Assembly: GCA_001795035.1 (NCBI GenBank) | Contig: MGMW01000044.1 | Coordinates: forward strand, 1 to 18,192 | From: Chloroflexi bacterium RBG_13_53_26 | GTDB lineage: Bacteria > Chloroflexota > Dehalococcoidia > UBA2247 > RBG-13-53-26 | DNA length: 18,192 bases | Direction of reading: 5' to 3' | Shown: positions 8,016-15,881 of the stretch, piece after piece | How the letters are laid out: each line of letters starts with the position of its first letter | How positions within the stretch are numbered: position 1 is the stretch's first letter | Notes under the pieces: model-generated | Database searches by the model: none | Told to the model about the DNA's origin: nothing | Seen by the model: the letters and a program-made list of their open reading frames with translations, nothing else | Position numbers and translations under genes: made by a program

Positions 8016-8044
8016 ATTGTCAGAGCAGAGACTGGTTTTGTCAA
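8016..8044 (-). promoter_or_regulatory. Putative sigma70-type promoter of thrS
   Basis: On the minus strand a perfect -35 TTGACA (8044-8039) is followed after 17 bases by GACAAT (8021-8016); an overlapping CAATAT is an alternative -10. Initiation near 8009 gives a thrS leader of about 140 bases. The site lies in the 250-base gap between korC and thrS, indicating that thrS is not simply part of the kor operon. Confidence 0.6.
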
Positions 8045-8119
8045 CAACTTCTGGATCTGGTTCCGTCGGGGTGTGAGCGAATTGTACTGCCTCCGGACGG
8101 CTCTAGTACGGCAATGATC

Positions 8120-8689
8120 TTAGCCAGGTGTCCCTTGACGGGCCGTTCTACCGTGCTCCATCCCGTACTTGCGTCCCACCTCGAAGGCTTTGAGATTGAA
8201 TTCCTGAGTTCCCTCGGGGACGGAGGACATGATGGATTTCTTGAGTGCCCCTTCGGAAACCAGATCGCTCACGGCTGCCAGGAATCCCAGCATAATGATA
8301 TTGGCCACCACTGGCCGGCCCATCTCCCGCGCCATATGGGTAACGGGCACGGAGAGTGACTTTGGTTTGTGAGACGGATCGGGTTTCACCAAGTCGGGGT
8401 CTATGATCACAAGGGTTCCCTCAGAAAGGTTGTTGGCGTACTTGTGGTAAGCCTCCTGTGCCAGGATGATCACTACCTCGGGATTGACTACATAGGGGTA
8501 GCTGATGGGTTCATCGGAGATTACTACTTCGGCGGTGCACGAGCCACCGCGAGCCTCTGGGCCGTAACTTTGAGTGAGAGTGGCAAATCCCTTGTCATAT
8601 ATTGACGCTGCTTTGCCTACGATCTCTCCTGACAGTACCACACCCTGTCCACCAAATCCAGATATCCTGATTTCCTTTCTCTTGTGCAA
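8120..8689 (-). CDS. korC: 2-oxoacid:ferredoxin oxidoreductase, gamma subunit
   Basis: This is the gamma subunit (about 189 residues) of a KorDABC-type enzyme, which oxidatively decarboxylates 2-oxoacids to acyl-CoA with ferredoxin as acceptor, or runs in reverse. The family signature is plain: IRISGFGGQGVVLSGEI near the N-terminus, then QSYGPEARGGSCTAEVVIS, and ANIIMLGFLAA further on. The start is uncertain. The longest reading begins at 8890 and would overlap korB by 137 bases with a non-homologous extension. I chose TTG at 8689, just before the conserved KEIRISGFGGQG, preceded by a purine-rich GAAGAGAAGAG. It is last in the operon, 64 bases after the korB stop. Confidence 0.92.
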   Translation of the reverse strand: MHKRKEIRISGFGGQGVVLSGEIVGKAASIYDKGFATLTQSYGPEARGGSCTAEVVISDEPISYPYVVNPEVVIILAQEAYHKYANNLSEGTLVIIDPDLVKPDPSHKPKSLSVPVTHMAREMGRPVVANIIMLGFLAAVSDLVSEGALKKSIMSSVPEGTQEFNLKAFEVGRKYGMEHGRTARQGTPG

Positions 8690-8753
8690 GGTTCTCTTCT
8701 CTTCCAGCTTAATCCCTCTGCTCTTCAAAGCCGTCGCGAGTCTTGGCAGGCTG

Positions 8754-9599
8754 TCAGGGTTTGTTGTCGTGTGCCCTGTGAAGCATGCTGTCGATTCGAT
8801 CTCCGAAGGTGGGCCGTCTTGTATCGACGAACTTGCCGACGACGATAGGACCGTGAAGGCTGATCTCTGTCTCTCTGAGATCAGCCTCATTCTTGACTAT
8901 ACACCTTTTCCTGTAGGAGTGGAGATGGTCCACTGCTTGGCCCAGCTTGTTCATTCGCCCGTATGAGGCATGGCATGGCGCAATCACCTCAATAAAGGTG
9001 AATCCGGGCTTGGTAAGGCCGTCGGCTATGGCCTTCTCCAGTTGGCGCACGTGCAGCACCGTCCAGCGGGCAACGTAGGCAGCTCCGCTGGCAGCCACAA
9101 GTTGTGGCAAGTTGAAGGGTGGATCGAAGTTGCCGTAGGGCGATGTGGAAGTGCGCGCTCCGAGAGGTGTGGTAGGCCCCATTTGGCCACCAGTCATGCC
9201 ATAGTTGAAATTGTTTACACAGATGACGGTCATGTCGATATTGCGGCGTCCGGCGTGAATAAGATGGTTACCCCCGATAGCCGCCAGGTCACCATCTCCA
9301 GAAAAGACTACTAGCTTCAAATCAGGTTTGGCCAGTTTCAGGCCGGTGGCAAACGGAATTGCCCTGCCGTGAGTGGTGTGGAAAGAGTCCAGCTTGACGT
9401 AGCCTGCCGCCCTGCCGGTGCAACCTATTCCTGAGACTACCACTACCTTGTCTGCGTCCAGTTCGGCACGATCAATGGCTCTGAGGAAACACCCCAACGT
9501 CGGCCCAATGCCGCACCCAGGGCACCAGATGTGAGGCAAACGGTCCACCCGGAGGTAATGGTCCGTGAATTGACTGTCTGCCATTGCCGTGTCGGTCAT
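8754..9599 (-). CDS. korB: 2-oxoacid:ferredoxin oxidoreductase, beta subunit (TPP-binding)
   Basis: The 281-residue beta subunit binds thiamine diphosphate and a [4Fe-4S] cluster. The TPP motif is GDGD (101-104) followed by NNFNYGMTGGQ (129-139). Likely cluster cysteines are C26 and C29 (WCPGCG), C60 (GIGCTG) and C209 (PCHASYGR). The sequence fits the 2-oxoglutarate branch best. The ATG at 9599 overlaps the korA stop by four bases (ATGA), a sign of translational coupling, with AAGGAAG about eight bases upstream. Confidence 0.94.
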   Translation of the reverse strand: MTDTAMADSQFTDHYLRVDRLPHIWCPGCGIGPTLGCFLRAIDRAELDADKVVVVSGIGCTGRAAGYVKLDSFHTTHGRAIPFATGLKLAKPDLKLVVFSGDGDLAAIGGNHLIHAGRRNIDMTVICVNNFNYGMTGGQMGPTTPLGARTSTSPYGNFDPPFNLPQLVAASGAAYVARWTVLHVRQLEKAIADGLTKPGFTFIEVIAPCHASYGRMNKLGQAVDHLHSYRKRCIVKNEADLRETEISLHGPIVVGKFVDTRRPTFGDRIDSMLHRAHDNKP

Positions 9600-10747
9600 T
9601 GGATCGCTTCCTTTATCGCCTTGAGAATGTCTTGAGGATGGTGAACCCCACCGCCCATGTGAGGCAGGAGTACAGTATTGGCTTCACCGCAGGCACATCT
9701 CTCTACTTCAAGGACGATCTGGCCGTAGTTTATTTCAGGTACCAGGAAAGTCCTCACCTTTTGCGCTAGCTCTCTGATGTGTTCTTCTGGAAACGGCCAC
9801 ACTGTTATCAGCCGCAGCATGCCTGCACGAATACCTTCGCTCCTTGCCATCTGCACTGCGTGACGGGCAACGCGGGCGGTAATCCCATAGGCACACACCA
9901 CGACCTCAGCATCATCGACCCAGGCCTCTTCGTATTGTATGATATCCTTCTTGTTCAGTCTGATCTTGTCTACCAGACGGCGTGCCAGACGATCCTGTGC
10001 TGCAGCGTTCATCGCCGGGTATCCCCTTTCGTCGTGAGTCAGGCCGGTAGCGTGGAAATGGTAACCCTCTCCGGCCAAAGCCATTGGTGGCACCAGTCCC
10101 TCATCGGCCTGGAACGGCAGATACTTCTCTGGTGGCACCGTGGGTCGGGGTCGCTCGACCAGCTCTTCTGGAGCTGTTTGTCGTAACACTACCTTCTCGC
10201 TCATGTGTCCTACGACCTCATCAGACATGATGAGCACGGGGACACGGTACTTCTCCGAGAGGTTGAATGCCGTGATGGTCAAGTCAAACATCTCCTGCGG
10301 TGAGTTGGGAACAATAGCGATTATTTCATAGGTGCCGTGCGAACCCCATCGGGCTTGCATCATGTCCCCTTGCCCGACAGCGGTGGGCAGTCCTGTTGAG
10401 GGCCCAGCACGTTGAACATCGACCAACACACAAGGTGTTTCCAGCATTACCCCCAGGCCCAGATTCTCCATCATCAGACTGAATCCAGGACCTGAAGTAG
10501 CTGTCATCGCCTTCACTCCTGCCCATGATGCCCCCAATATGGCATTCATGGAGGCGATTTCATCTTCCATCTGAATATATGTGCCTCCCACCTCGGGGAG
10601 TCGACTGCTCATCCTTTCAGCCACCTCTGTGGCCGGCGTTATGGGATAGCCGGCGAAGAAGCGACATCCTGCGCTGATGGCTCCTTCAGCACAAGCCTCA
10701 TCGCCGTTCATGAAGAATTCCCCCTGGATTATGCCGTTTTCACTCAT
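9596..10747 (-). CDS. korA: 2-oxoglutarate (2-oxoacid):ferredoxin oxidoreductase, alpha subunit
   Basis: The 383-residue alpha subunit carries the pyrimidine-binding and transketolase-C-like domains. Visible signatures are GDEACAEGAISAGCRFFAGY, YPITPATE (34-41), QMEDEIASMNAILGASWAG, TATSGPGFSLM and a C-terminal CAYGITAR segment. The arrangement with separate D, A, B and C subunits, and the sequence itself, favour a 2-oxoglutarate enzyme (reductive or oxidative TCA step between 2-oxoglutarate and succinyl-CoA), but branched-chain 2-oxoacid use cannot be excluded by reading alone. ATG at 10747 is preceded by AAGG at six bases and lies 13 bases after the korD stop. Confidence 0.93.
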   Translation of the reverse strand: MSENGIIQGEFFMNGDEACAEGAISAGCRFFAGYPITPATEVAERMSSRLPEVGGTYIQMEDEIASMNAILGASWAGVKAMTATSGPGFSLMMENLGLGVMLETPCVLVDVQRAGPSTGLPTAVGQGDMMQARWGSHGTYEIIAIVPNSPQEMFDLTITAFNLSEKYRVPVLIMSDEVVGHMSEKVVLRQTAPEELVERPRPTVPPEKYLPFQADEGLVPPMALAGEGYHFHATGLTHDERGYPAMNAAAQDRLARRLVDKIRLNKKDIIQYEEAWVDDAEVVVCAYGITARVARHAVQMARSEGIRAGMLRLITVWPFPEEHIRELAQKVRTFLVPEINYGQIVLEVERCACGEANTVLLPHMGGGVHHPQDILKAIKEAIQ

Positions 10748-10760
10748 AGGTAGCCTTGTA

Positions 10761-11024
10761 CTACTCTTCTTCGTCTGCGTTTGCTGATATCACCCGAAGA
10801 GCGAAATCGGGACAGATTGCCTCGCACAGTCTGCAACCCGAGCATTTGCTCTCGTCTGCTACTTTGGGAAGCAGATAACCTTTCTGATTGGTTTCCTCAC
10901 TCATCTCAAGGACTTCTTTGGCGCAAAAATACACACAGTAGCTGCAACCCTTGCATCTATCTCTATTGAAGACGATCCTTGAAGGCTCAGTAGCCTTTCT
11001 TTCTGATCGAAGAGTATTCTCCAT
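10761..11024 (-). CDS. korD: 2-oxoacid:ferredoxin oxidoreductase, delta subunit (2x[4Fe-4S] ferredoxin)
   Basis: This small ferredoxin-like subunit (87 residues) passes electrons from the TPP site to ferredoxin. It has two classical cluster motifs: C24, C27, C30, C34 (CKGCSYCVYFC) and C61, C64, C67, C71 (CSGCRLCEAICP). The ATG at 11024 was chosen because it lies about 46 bases after the predicted transcription start, whereas the longest reading (from 11249) runs through the promoter and reads as noise. The ribosome site is weak (AGAAAG). It is first in korDABC. Confidence 0.9.
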   Translation of the reverse strand: MENTLRSERKATEPSRIVFNRDRCKGCSYCVYFCAKEVLEMSEETNQKGYLLPKVADESKCSGCRLCEAICPDFALRVISANADEEE

Positions 11025-11076
11025 AGCTTTCTGACACCACTGTTCGGAAGTCAAGGCGTTTTGGCAATAATCATTT

Positions 11077-11105
11077 AATATAGCAGACCCCTGTTGGCGT
11101 GACAA
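11077..11105 (-). promoter_or_regulatory. Putative sigma70-type promoter of korDABC
   Basis: On the minus strand TTGTCA (11105-11100) and TATATT (11082-11077) are spaced by exactly 17 bases; each box matches the consensus at five of six positions. Initiation near 11070 falls just ahead of the chosen korD start. The site separates the kor operon from the kinase/SCP2 gene upstream. Confidence 0.68.
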
Positions 11106-11139
11106 ATCATGCTCACATCGCCTAGTTATGTCTGGCTGC

Positions 11140-11160
11140 AAAAAGGGTGGCTCTCCTTTT
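11140..11160 (-). terminator. Weak hairpin after the kinase-SCP2 gene, possible terminator
   Basis: On the minus strand AAAAGG and CCTTTTT can form a short stem with an eight-base loop ending in a T-run. It lies about 100 bases past the stop of the kinase-SCP2 gene and just before the kor promoter, where a terminator would be expected. The stem is short and A/T-rich, so support is low. Confidence 0.3.
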
Positions 11161-11257
11161 CTTCTTGGAGGGCAGCGGATACAGGAAGCCAGGACCGCGC
11201 ATCCAAGTAATTTGACATAAAGTTGGCTGTAGAGATGGACATCAGGCAATGAGCTGA

Positions 11258-12631
11258 CTATTGTTTCAGTTTCGAGATTGCATCTTCAAGCTGTAGCAGC
11301 AGGGTCATATCGCCGTCTATCTTCAGCTTGCCGCCTGTCCAGGCATTGAAACGATCCAGTTCTCCCCTCTGGATAGCCGCCCAATCCTCGGCTGACACTG
11401 TAAGCGTGCAGTCCGGGTCCATGGCAATACCGTCATGGCGGGTTGCGACACCCTTCTGGCATATGGCATACCAGTCATACCCGCCAAGCCCCGTCAGATG
11501 GAATTGGACTGTTGCTACCATCTCCTCGACCCTGGTGGTCTGCCTGGTTGTTGCCCCCGGAGAGGGTAAATCCAGGAGACCTGCCAGTCTCTGGGTGCAC
11601 ACGTTGTTCAGTTCGATGTCTTCTTGGGGCAGTGCCACCCCGAGTTTCTTGAAGTTCTTAAACACCTTGAGCATCACTACGCCAGCTCTGAGGGCAGCAA
11701 AAACCTCGTTGTAGAACAGGTTGGCTACTTTCCAGCCGGTCGATTCCTGGTAGCGCCTGACAGTATCTTTGATGCCGGGCGTGCCCTCCAACCGGGGTAT
11801 TCCGTAGCCTTCGCTGTCCACCCAGTCGAGCAGCAGAAAGAAGGCCAAGTCCGATTCAGGATCTCCCAGGAATGCCATTTCCCAGTCGAGCAGCGCTGCT
11901 ACGTCACCATTTGGACTAAACATGGTGTTTGGCAATCGGGCGTCTCCCCAGCATAGCGTCACGCGGTCCGGAACGTAGCGGTTCTCCCTTAACCACTTCA
12001 GGGCTGCCTCCAGAGTCGGCTGTGGCTCGTTGGGGGACTCCTTGTCCCAATTCAGATATCTCTCAAAGTAGTCGAGTTGCTTGTCAATCGGACCGGTGCC
12101 TCCCTTGGGAACACCGAGAAAAGAGAATCCTGCCCCTCTCCAATCGAGTTTGTGTACTTCAGACATTGCCTTTATCGCCGACCACCACATCTTGGACCGG
12201 TGCTGAGGGCTAGCGTCGTAGTAAACCCCGAATGAGTGGTAGGGGGGGAACTCTGGAGGAACAATGCCTTCGATCCTACCCATCACGTAGAAGGCGGTAC
12301 CGAGCAACCCTTCATCTTTTTCCAGCCAGTAAACCTTCGGAACAGGAACCTTGGTCCCCTGCAGACACTCCATGGCGAGGAACTGGATACCCAGATCGTA
12401 GTCAGGGTAGACCGGGTAAGACCTGGGCGCGCAGCGAAGCACCATCGCCTCAGACCTCTGCTTTCCAGATTCCTGCCAGGTCAGGTCGAAGAGGAAGGTC
12501 TCGTTGGAGATGCCTGCCCCCGATCTCTCCAGCCCCGATATGGACAGGTCTTTGGCACGGGGCATCTTCTTCTGCAGCCAGGATGTGAGCTTTGGCTGTA
12601 TGTCAGATAGATCTACCTGCCGCGAAAGCAT
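11258..12631 (-). CDS. APH-type phosphotransferase fused to an SCP2 sterol-carrier domain
   Basis: The 457-residue protein has two parts. Residues 1 to about 350 form an aminoglycoside-phosphotransferase-fold kinase of the ACAD10/11-like class: nucleotide-loop region LERSGAGISNETF, catalytic WGDARLPNTMF (D230, N235; the usual HGD is WGD) and the metal-binding LLDWEMAFLGDPESDLAFFL (D249). Residues from about 365 to 457 form an SCP2-like lipid-binding domain (VQFHLTGLGGYDW, DPDCTLTVSAEDW, GGKLKIDGDMTLLLQL). In ACAD10/11 the kinase domain phosphorylates the hydroxyl of hydroxyacyl-CoA, so phosphorylation of a hydrophobic alcohol or hydroxyacyl substrate held by SCP2 is a reasonable inference. 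True antibiotic resistance is unlikely. ATG at 12631 has a perfect AGGAGG at six bases. It is the last gene of a four-gene operon, 15 bases after its neighbour. Confidence 0.87.
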   Translation of the reverse strand: MLSRQVDLSDIQPKLTSWLQKKMPRAKDLSISGLERSGAGISNETFLFDLTWQESGKQRSEAMVLRCAPRSYPVYPDYDLGIQFLAMECLQGTKVPVPKVYWLEKDEGLLGTAFYVMGRIEGIVPPEFPPYHSFGVYYDASPQHRSKMWWSAIKAMSEVHKLDWRGAGFSFLGVPKGGTGPIDKQLDYFERYLNWDKESPNEPQPTLEAALKWLRENRYVPDRVTLCWGDARLPNTMFSPNGDVAALLDWEMAFLGDPESDLAFFLLLDWVDSEGYGIPRLEGTPGIKDTVRRYQESTGWKVANLFYNEVFAALRAGVVMLKVFKNFKKLGVALPQEDIELNNVCTQRLAGLLDLPSPGATTRQTTRVEEMVATVQFHLTGLGGYDWYAICQKGVATRHDGIAMDPDCTLTVSAEDWAAIQRGELDRFNAWTGGKLKIDGDMTLLLQLEDAISKLKQ

Positions 12632-12646
12632 CTGGTACCTCCTCTG

Positions 12647-13777
12647 CTAGTAGCTCTGGTAGCCGTACTTCGGATACTTACCGACCACCATCAGTTCAGT
12701 TGTCCCGTGGCCAACCTCGTTGCTGCACTGGAACTCTGACCCGTAGTCACAGTAGCCCCAGATATCACGCATCACCTCCGGGTTGTTGATGTCGAGTTTG
12801 TACCCGTCCATCCAATTTGGTCCCTTCCACGCGCCATGTATGAAGCCCCTGTAATTCCCGCCGTATCCAGCGGGTGCCTGGTAGCAAATGGTGATGGGAT
12901 GTATGGAGACCTCTTTCTTTGTGCCGTCTATTGCTGTGAGGCTGACACTCCCGCCGGCGAACCGCCGCGGCTGTTCGAGTATATCGTCTCTGAACTTGTA
13001 GTTATGCTCCACATTGATCAGCTTGAGCGGTTCCTTGTTGCTTCCAAAGGGATAGAATATGCCGCCGCCGAAGTGCCATCTGTTCACTGCACCAAGCTTG
13101 TCGTCCCAGATCTCCCTTATGTGGAAGCTAGCGCCCCATTTCTCGAACTGCATAAGGACGAAGTTAAATAGCATCCCGTCGGGTATCTCAGGAGGCTGGA
13201 CGCCGGTCTCAATGAAGTCTGCACCGGCCAACCTGATGCCCCATGAGCGGTCCCTCTCGCCAACCCATCCGTCTTTGTCAAGCTTGAAGGTTTTCCCATC
13301 CGCCTTGATCCAGCCTGTGGGCCTGACAGACTGCACCATGCGCTTGATGTGCTCTCTGAGCCTGCCGCGGCTTATCTGGAACTGCTCCGGGTCTTCCTCA
13401 TGGAGTGGGCTGTATCCCTCAACCGTTATGTCATAGCTTAGGCCATGTTCGTTATCGCCCAGCATATACCTTACTTTTTTCAGAGGCTCAGCTACTTCGT
13501 AGGAGAAAGGGCCTACCTTGAAGACGTCGATCTCGGGACGCAGTTCACGAGAGGCACGCACTACGTATTCGGTTTGGCCCTGAATGGCAAAAGCAACAAA
13601 GGCGTCCATGACGTTGCGGTTTGGATAGTATCCAAAGCCAGCGGCCAGGTGTGCTGTCCCGGAGATGTCATGGACCTGCACCCAGGCCCTCTCAGTCCAT
13701 TCCCTTGCACTGGTGCCCGGCTGGTCAAACGTAGATACGACTTGGTGGCAGAACATCTCGTCGTATTTGGTTATCAC
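12647..13777 (-). CDS. CrtC/AttH lipocalin-like protein (DUF7064/DUF7065-type)
   Basis: This 376-residue protein has no signal peptide or membrane segment that I can see. It is rich in Trp, Tyr and Gly and alternating beta-type segments, as in two-barrel lipocalin-like proteins (carotenoid hydratase CrtC, AttH). Segments such as ERAWVQVHDISG, AAGFGYYPNRNVMDAF, GYSPLHEEDPEQF and YRGFIHGAWKGPNW resemble the family now labelled DUF7065/DUF7064, whose members often sit next to APH-type kinases and lipid or steroid genes. The family call is from memory and moderate. Catalytic activity (hydration or dehydration, or mere lipid binding) is not shown. The start is GTG at 13777 with GGAGG at six bases; it begins 14 bases after the AOR stop and precedes the kinase-SCP2 gene by 15 bases. 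Confidence 0.7.
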   Translation of the reverse strand: MITKYDEMFCHQVVSTFDQPGTSAREWTERAWVQVHDISGTAHLAAGFGYYPNRNVMDAFVAFAIQGQTEYVVRASRELRPEIDVFKVGPFSYEVAEPLKKVRYMLGDNEHGLSYDITVEGYSPLHEEDPEQFQISRGRLREHIKRMVQSVRPTGWIKADGKTFKLDKDGWVGERDRSWGIRLAGADFIETGVQPPEIPDGMLFNFVLMQFEKWGASFHIREIWDDKLGAVNRWHFGGGIFYPFGSNKEPLKLINVEHNYKFRDDILEQPRRFAGGSVSLTAIDGTKKEVSIHPITICYQAPAGYGGNYRGFIHGAWKGPNWMDGYKLDINNPEVMRDIWGYCDYGSEFQCSNEVGHGTTELMVVGKYPKYGYQSY

Positions 13778-13791
13778 GATTTACCTCCAAC

Positions 13792-15762
13792 TCAGGACTG
13801 CATGTCCTGGGCCAAGAGTCCTCTCTTCTCCAGGTCAGAAGCTATGCCCGATAGGCTCAGCCTTTCTAGACTCGCCTTCGTTTGAAGCCCTGTCTCTACA
13901 TCCCATTGCCTTAGCTTGTAGTATTCATCCTTCATCTTCTCAAATTCGCCCCTATCAACTACGGCGCTTTTGCGTGAGACAACCTCCCCATCTTTCCCCG
14001 GTACCAGGCAGTCGGCATTTGCCTGGTCGTATTTGAGCGGGAGGCTATAGAAGTGGTCTGCCAGTATGTCGGACTCCCTGCCGCGGTGACCTTCCCTGAC
14101 CAGCACAGCTCTCTGCAGATTGAAAACCCGCTCGCCTATCCCGCAAAGCCCCTCTTCGTCTATGTTGATCCCGATAACGGCGGAGACGATCTTGCTTTCC
14201 AGCGTTGCATCACCGACACCGTCCTCGGAATGTTCGCAGTCGGTGATGGGCCAGAGGAAGTTGCAGAGGATGAGGCACTCCTCGGCGTACTCGCGGTCCT
14301 GAATCTTCTTTGCCGCTAACGCCTTGCCCTCGTAGGTGGAGAAATCGGCCGCCAGTTCACCTCCCCAGAATCTCCTGGCTACCCCGCGAACCGCGTTGGT
14401 GGAGATGTTGGTCAGCCCTCTGGTTCCGGCCGACCATTTTGCCATGATCAAGCCTACTTCGTGGAGTTGCTGTATAGGTATCCTTGGTTCCATGGCATAG
14501 GGAAGAGCGTTGGTAATATATAGCCTTGGCCCGTATGGATGATAGCCTGGTTCGCAAAGATGACCGGCCAGGCCAACCTGCTCTTTGGCACCGCCTCCCA
14601 CCGCCTCTGCGGCCGTGTGTATTCCCTGAGCCAGGATATCTCCAAACCCTTCACGAAGGGATATCTTGCTCAGCAGCGATTGTATGAACTCTACGCTTCC
14701 TATTTTTGATATCGGGATCCCGATAGCTTTGTCAGTGAGGATACCAGCTTCGTAGCACAGATGAAGCCAACTGATCATGAGATCAATGGCTACCGCGTCA
14801 AGCCCGTAGCTGTCGCAGAGCTTGGTGGCATGAAAGGCCACGTCGCTCCAATCGCCGTAGTATTTGTCCACCCACGGCTGATAGAAGAAGGCGGAATGGC
14901 ATATGAACTTCCCCTTCTTGCCGTCGTCCGATTGATAGACCTTTCTGGCGCATCTGCCGAGGCATCCGTAGCAAGGCTCCTTCTTCATTTCAGGACCTGG
15001 CATCACTCTTGGCTCGGAAGTGGGATCCCTTGACCAACGGCTGAGGTACTCCCATCCGTCGAAAGGGAAGCTCCTTCTCAGCTCGCGGTAGTGTCGGATT
15101 AACTCTTGAAGCCTGTCAGGCTGAGCGACTTTGACTCTCTCCCTACCAGTCCCCACCACAATCGCCTTCAGATTCTTGGAGCCCATGACTGCGCCCAAAC
15201 CTCCTGAACCGCTGGCATCATTCTCGGCCAGGAGAGTGGCCATGACGGCCATATTCTCACCGGCAGGACCAGTGGCCACCACCATGGCCGAACCGCCTAG
15301 CTCGCCTTTAAGGATTTCTCTGGTCTCGATAGCACCCTTGCCCCAAATGGGGGAAGCGTCCCTGAATTCAACAGTATTGTCATGCAGAAATAGGTAGACC
15401 GGCTTCTCCGATCGACCTTGCACTGTGATACCGTCGTAGCCAGCAAACTTCAGAGAGGCTCCCCACCTACCCCCCAGGTTGCCGTAGGAAAATCGTTGCG
15501 GTGTGGTAGGTCCTTTCCCGCAAACCTCCCAGCGAGACCCGCCAATCACCGGAATCCCGCACAGTGGACCGGAGGCGAATATCAGTCTGTTCTCTGCATC
15601 GAAGGCAGAGGTCTCTGGCAACACTTCATCCCAATATATCTTGGTGGCAACTCCCCTTCCACCGAGGAATCTGTCAGAGTATCCAGACGTGGAGGCAGTT
15701 CGTGTGCTGCCTGAAGACAAGTCGATTCGGAGAATCCTCCCTGCATATCCGTAAGCTGACAT
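13792..15762 (-). CDS. Aldehyde ferredoxin oxidoreductase family protein (tungsten-bispterin)
   Basis: The 656-residue protein has the AOR N-terminal domain (LGGRGVATKIYW, LIFASGPLCG, GNLGGRWGASLKFAGYDGI) and the C-terminal domains. A [4Fe-4S] cluster site is formed by C264, C267, C271 (CYGCLGRC) and C500 (LILCNFLWPITD), the same arrangement as in Pyrococcus AOR. These enzymes hold tungsten in a bis-pterin cofactor and oxidise aldehydes to acids with ferredoxin, or run in reverse; the family also includes BamB-type benzoyl-CoA reductase subunits. The sequence around the pterin site departs from the common AOR consensus, so the substrate is open. No maturation gene lies beside it. ATG at 15762 has GGAGG four bases upstream. 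Its position between a SnoaL-like gene and a lipocalin-like gene suggests a role in hydrophobic substrate conversion. Confidence 0.92.
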   Translation of the reverse strand: MSAYGYAGRILRIDLSSGSTRTASTSGYSDRFLGGRGVATKIYWDEVLPETSAFDAENRLIFASGPLCGIPVIGGSRWEVCGKGPTTPQRFSYGNLGGRWGASLKFAGYDGITVQGRSEKPVYLFLHDNTVEFRDASPIWGKGAIETREILKGELGGSAMVVATGPAGENMAVMATLLAENDASGSGGLGAVMGSKNLKAIVVGTGRERVKVAQPDRLQELIRHYRELRRSFPFDGWEYLSRWSRDPTSEPRVMPGPEMKKEPCYGCLGRCARKVYQSDDGKKGKFICHSAFFYQPWVDKYYGDWSDVAFHATKLCDSYGLDAVAIDLMISWLHLCYEAGILTDKAIGIPISKIGSVEFIQSLLSKISLREGFGDILAQGIHTAAEAVGGGAKEQVGLAGHLCEPGYHPYGPRLYITNALPYAMEPRIPIQQLHEVGLIMAKWSAGTRGLTNISTNAVRGVARRFWGGELAADFSTYEGKALAAKKIQDREYAEECLILCNFLWPITDCEHSEDGVGDATLESKIVSAVIGINIDEEGLCGIGERVFNLQRAVLVREGHRGRESDILADHFYSLPLKYDQANADCLVPGKDGEVVSRKSAVVDRGEFEKMKDEYYKLRQWDVETGLQTKASLERLSLSGIASDLEKRGLLAQDMQS

Positions 15763-15881
15763 TTCTCCTCCCCCGAACTGAAGGCAACGACTTGCCCTCG
15801 TGCCTTCCGGATGGCCCCTGCTCCTCCTTCGGGACTCAAACGATGGACTTCAGTGAAACTGTGTTCCAGAGAACGAATTCC

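Noticed and set aside
8690..8890. 67-residue N-terminal extension of korC
   Set aside because: It overlaps the end of korB in another frame and has no similarity to the family N-terminus; the family begins at the TTG at 8689.
11025..11249. 75-residue N-terminal extension of korD
   Set aside because: It reads through the kor promoter and is not ferredoxin-like.
11258..12631. Aminoglycoside resistance gene
   Set aside because: The fold is APH-like, but the ACAD10/11-type motifs, SCP2 fusion and metabolic operon context argue against a resistance role.
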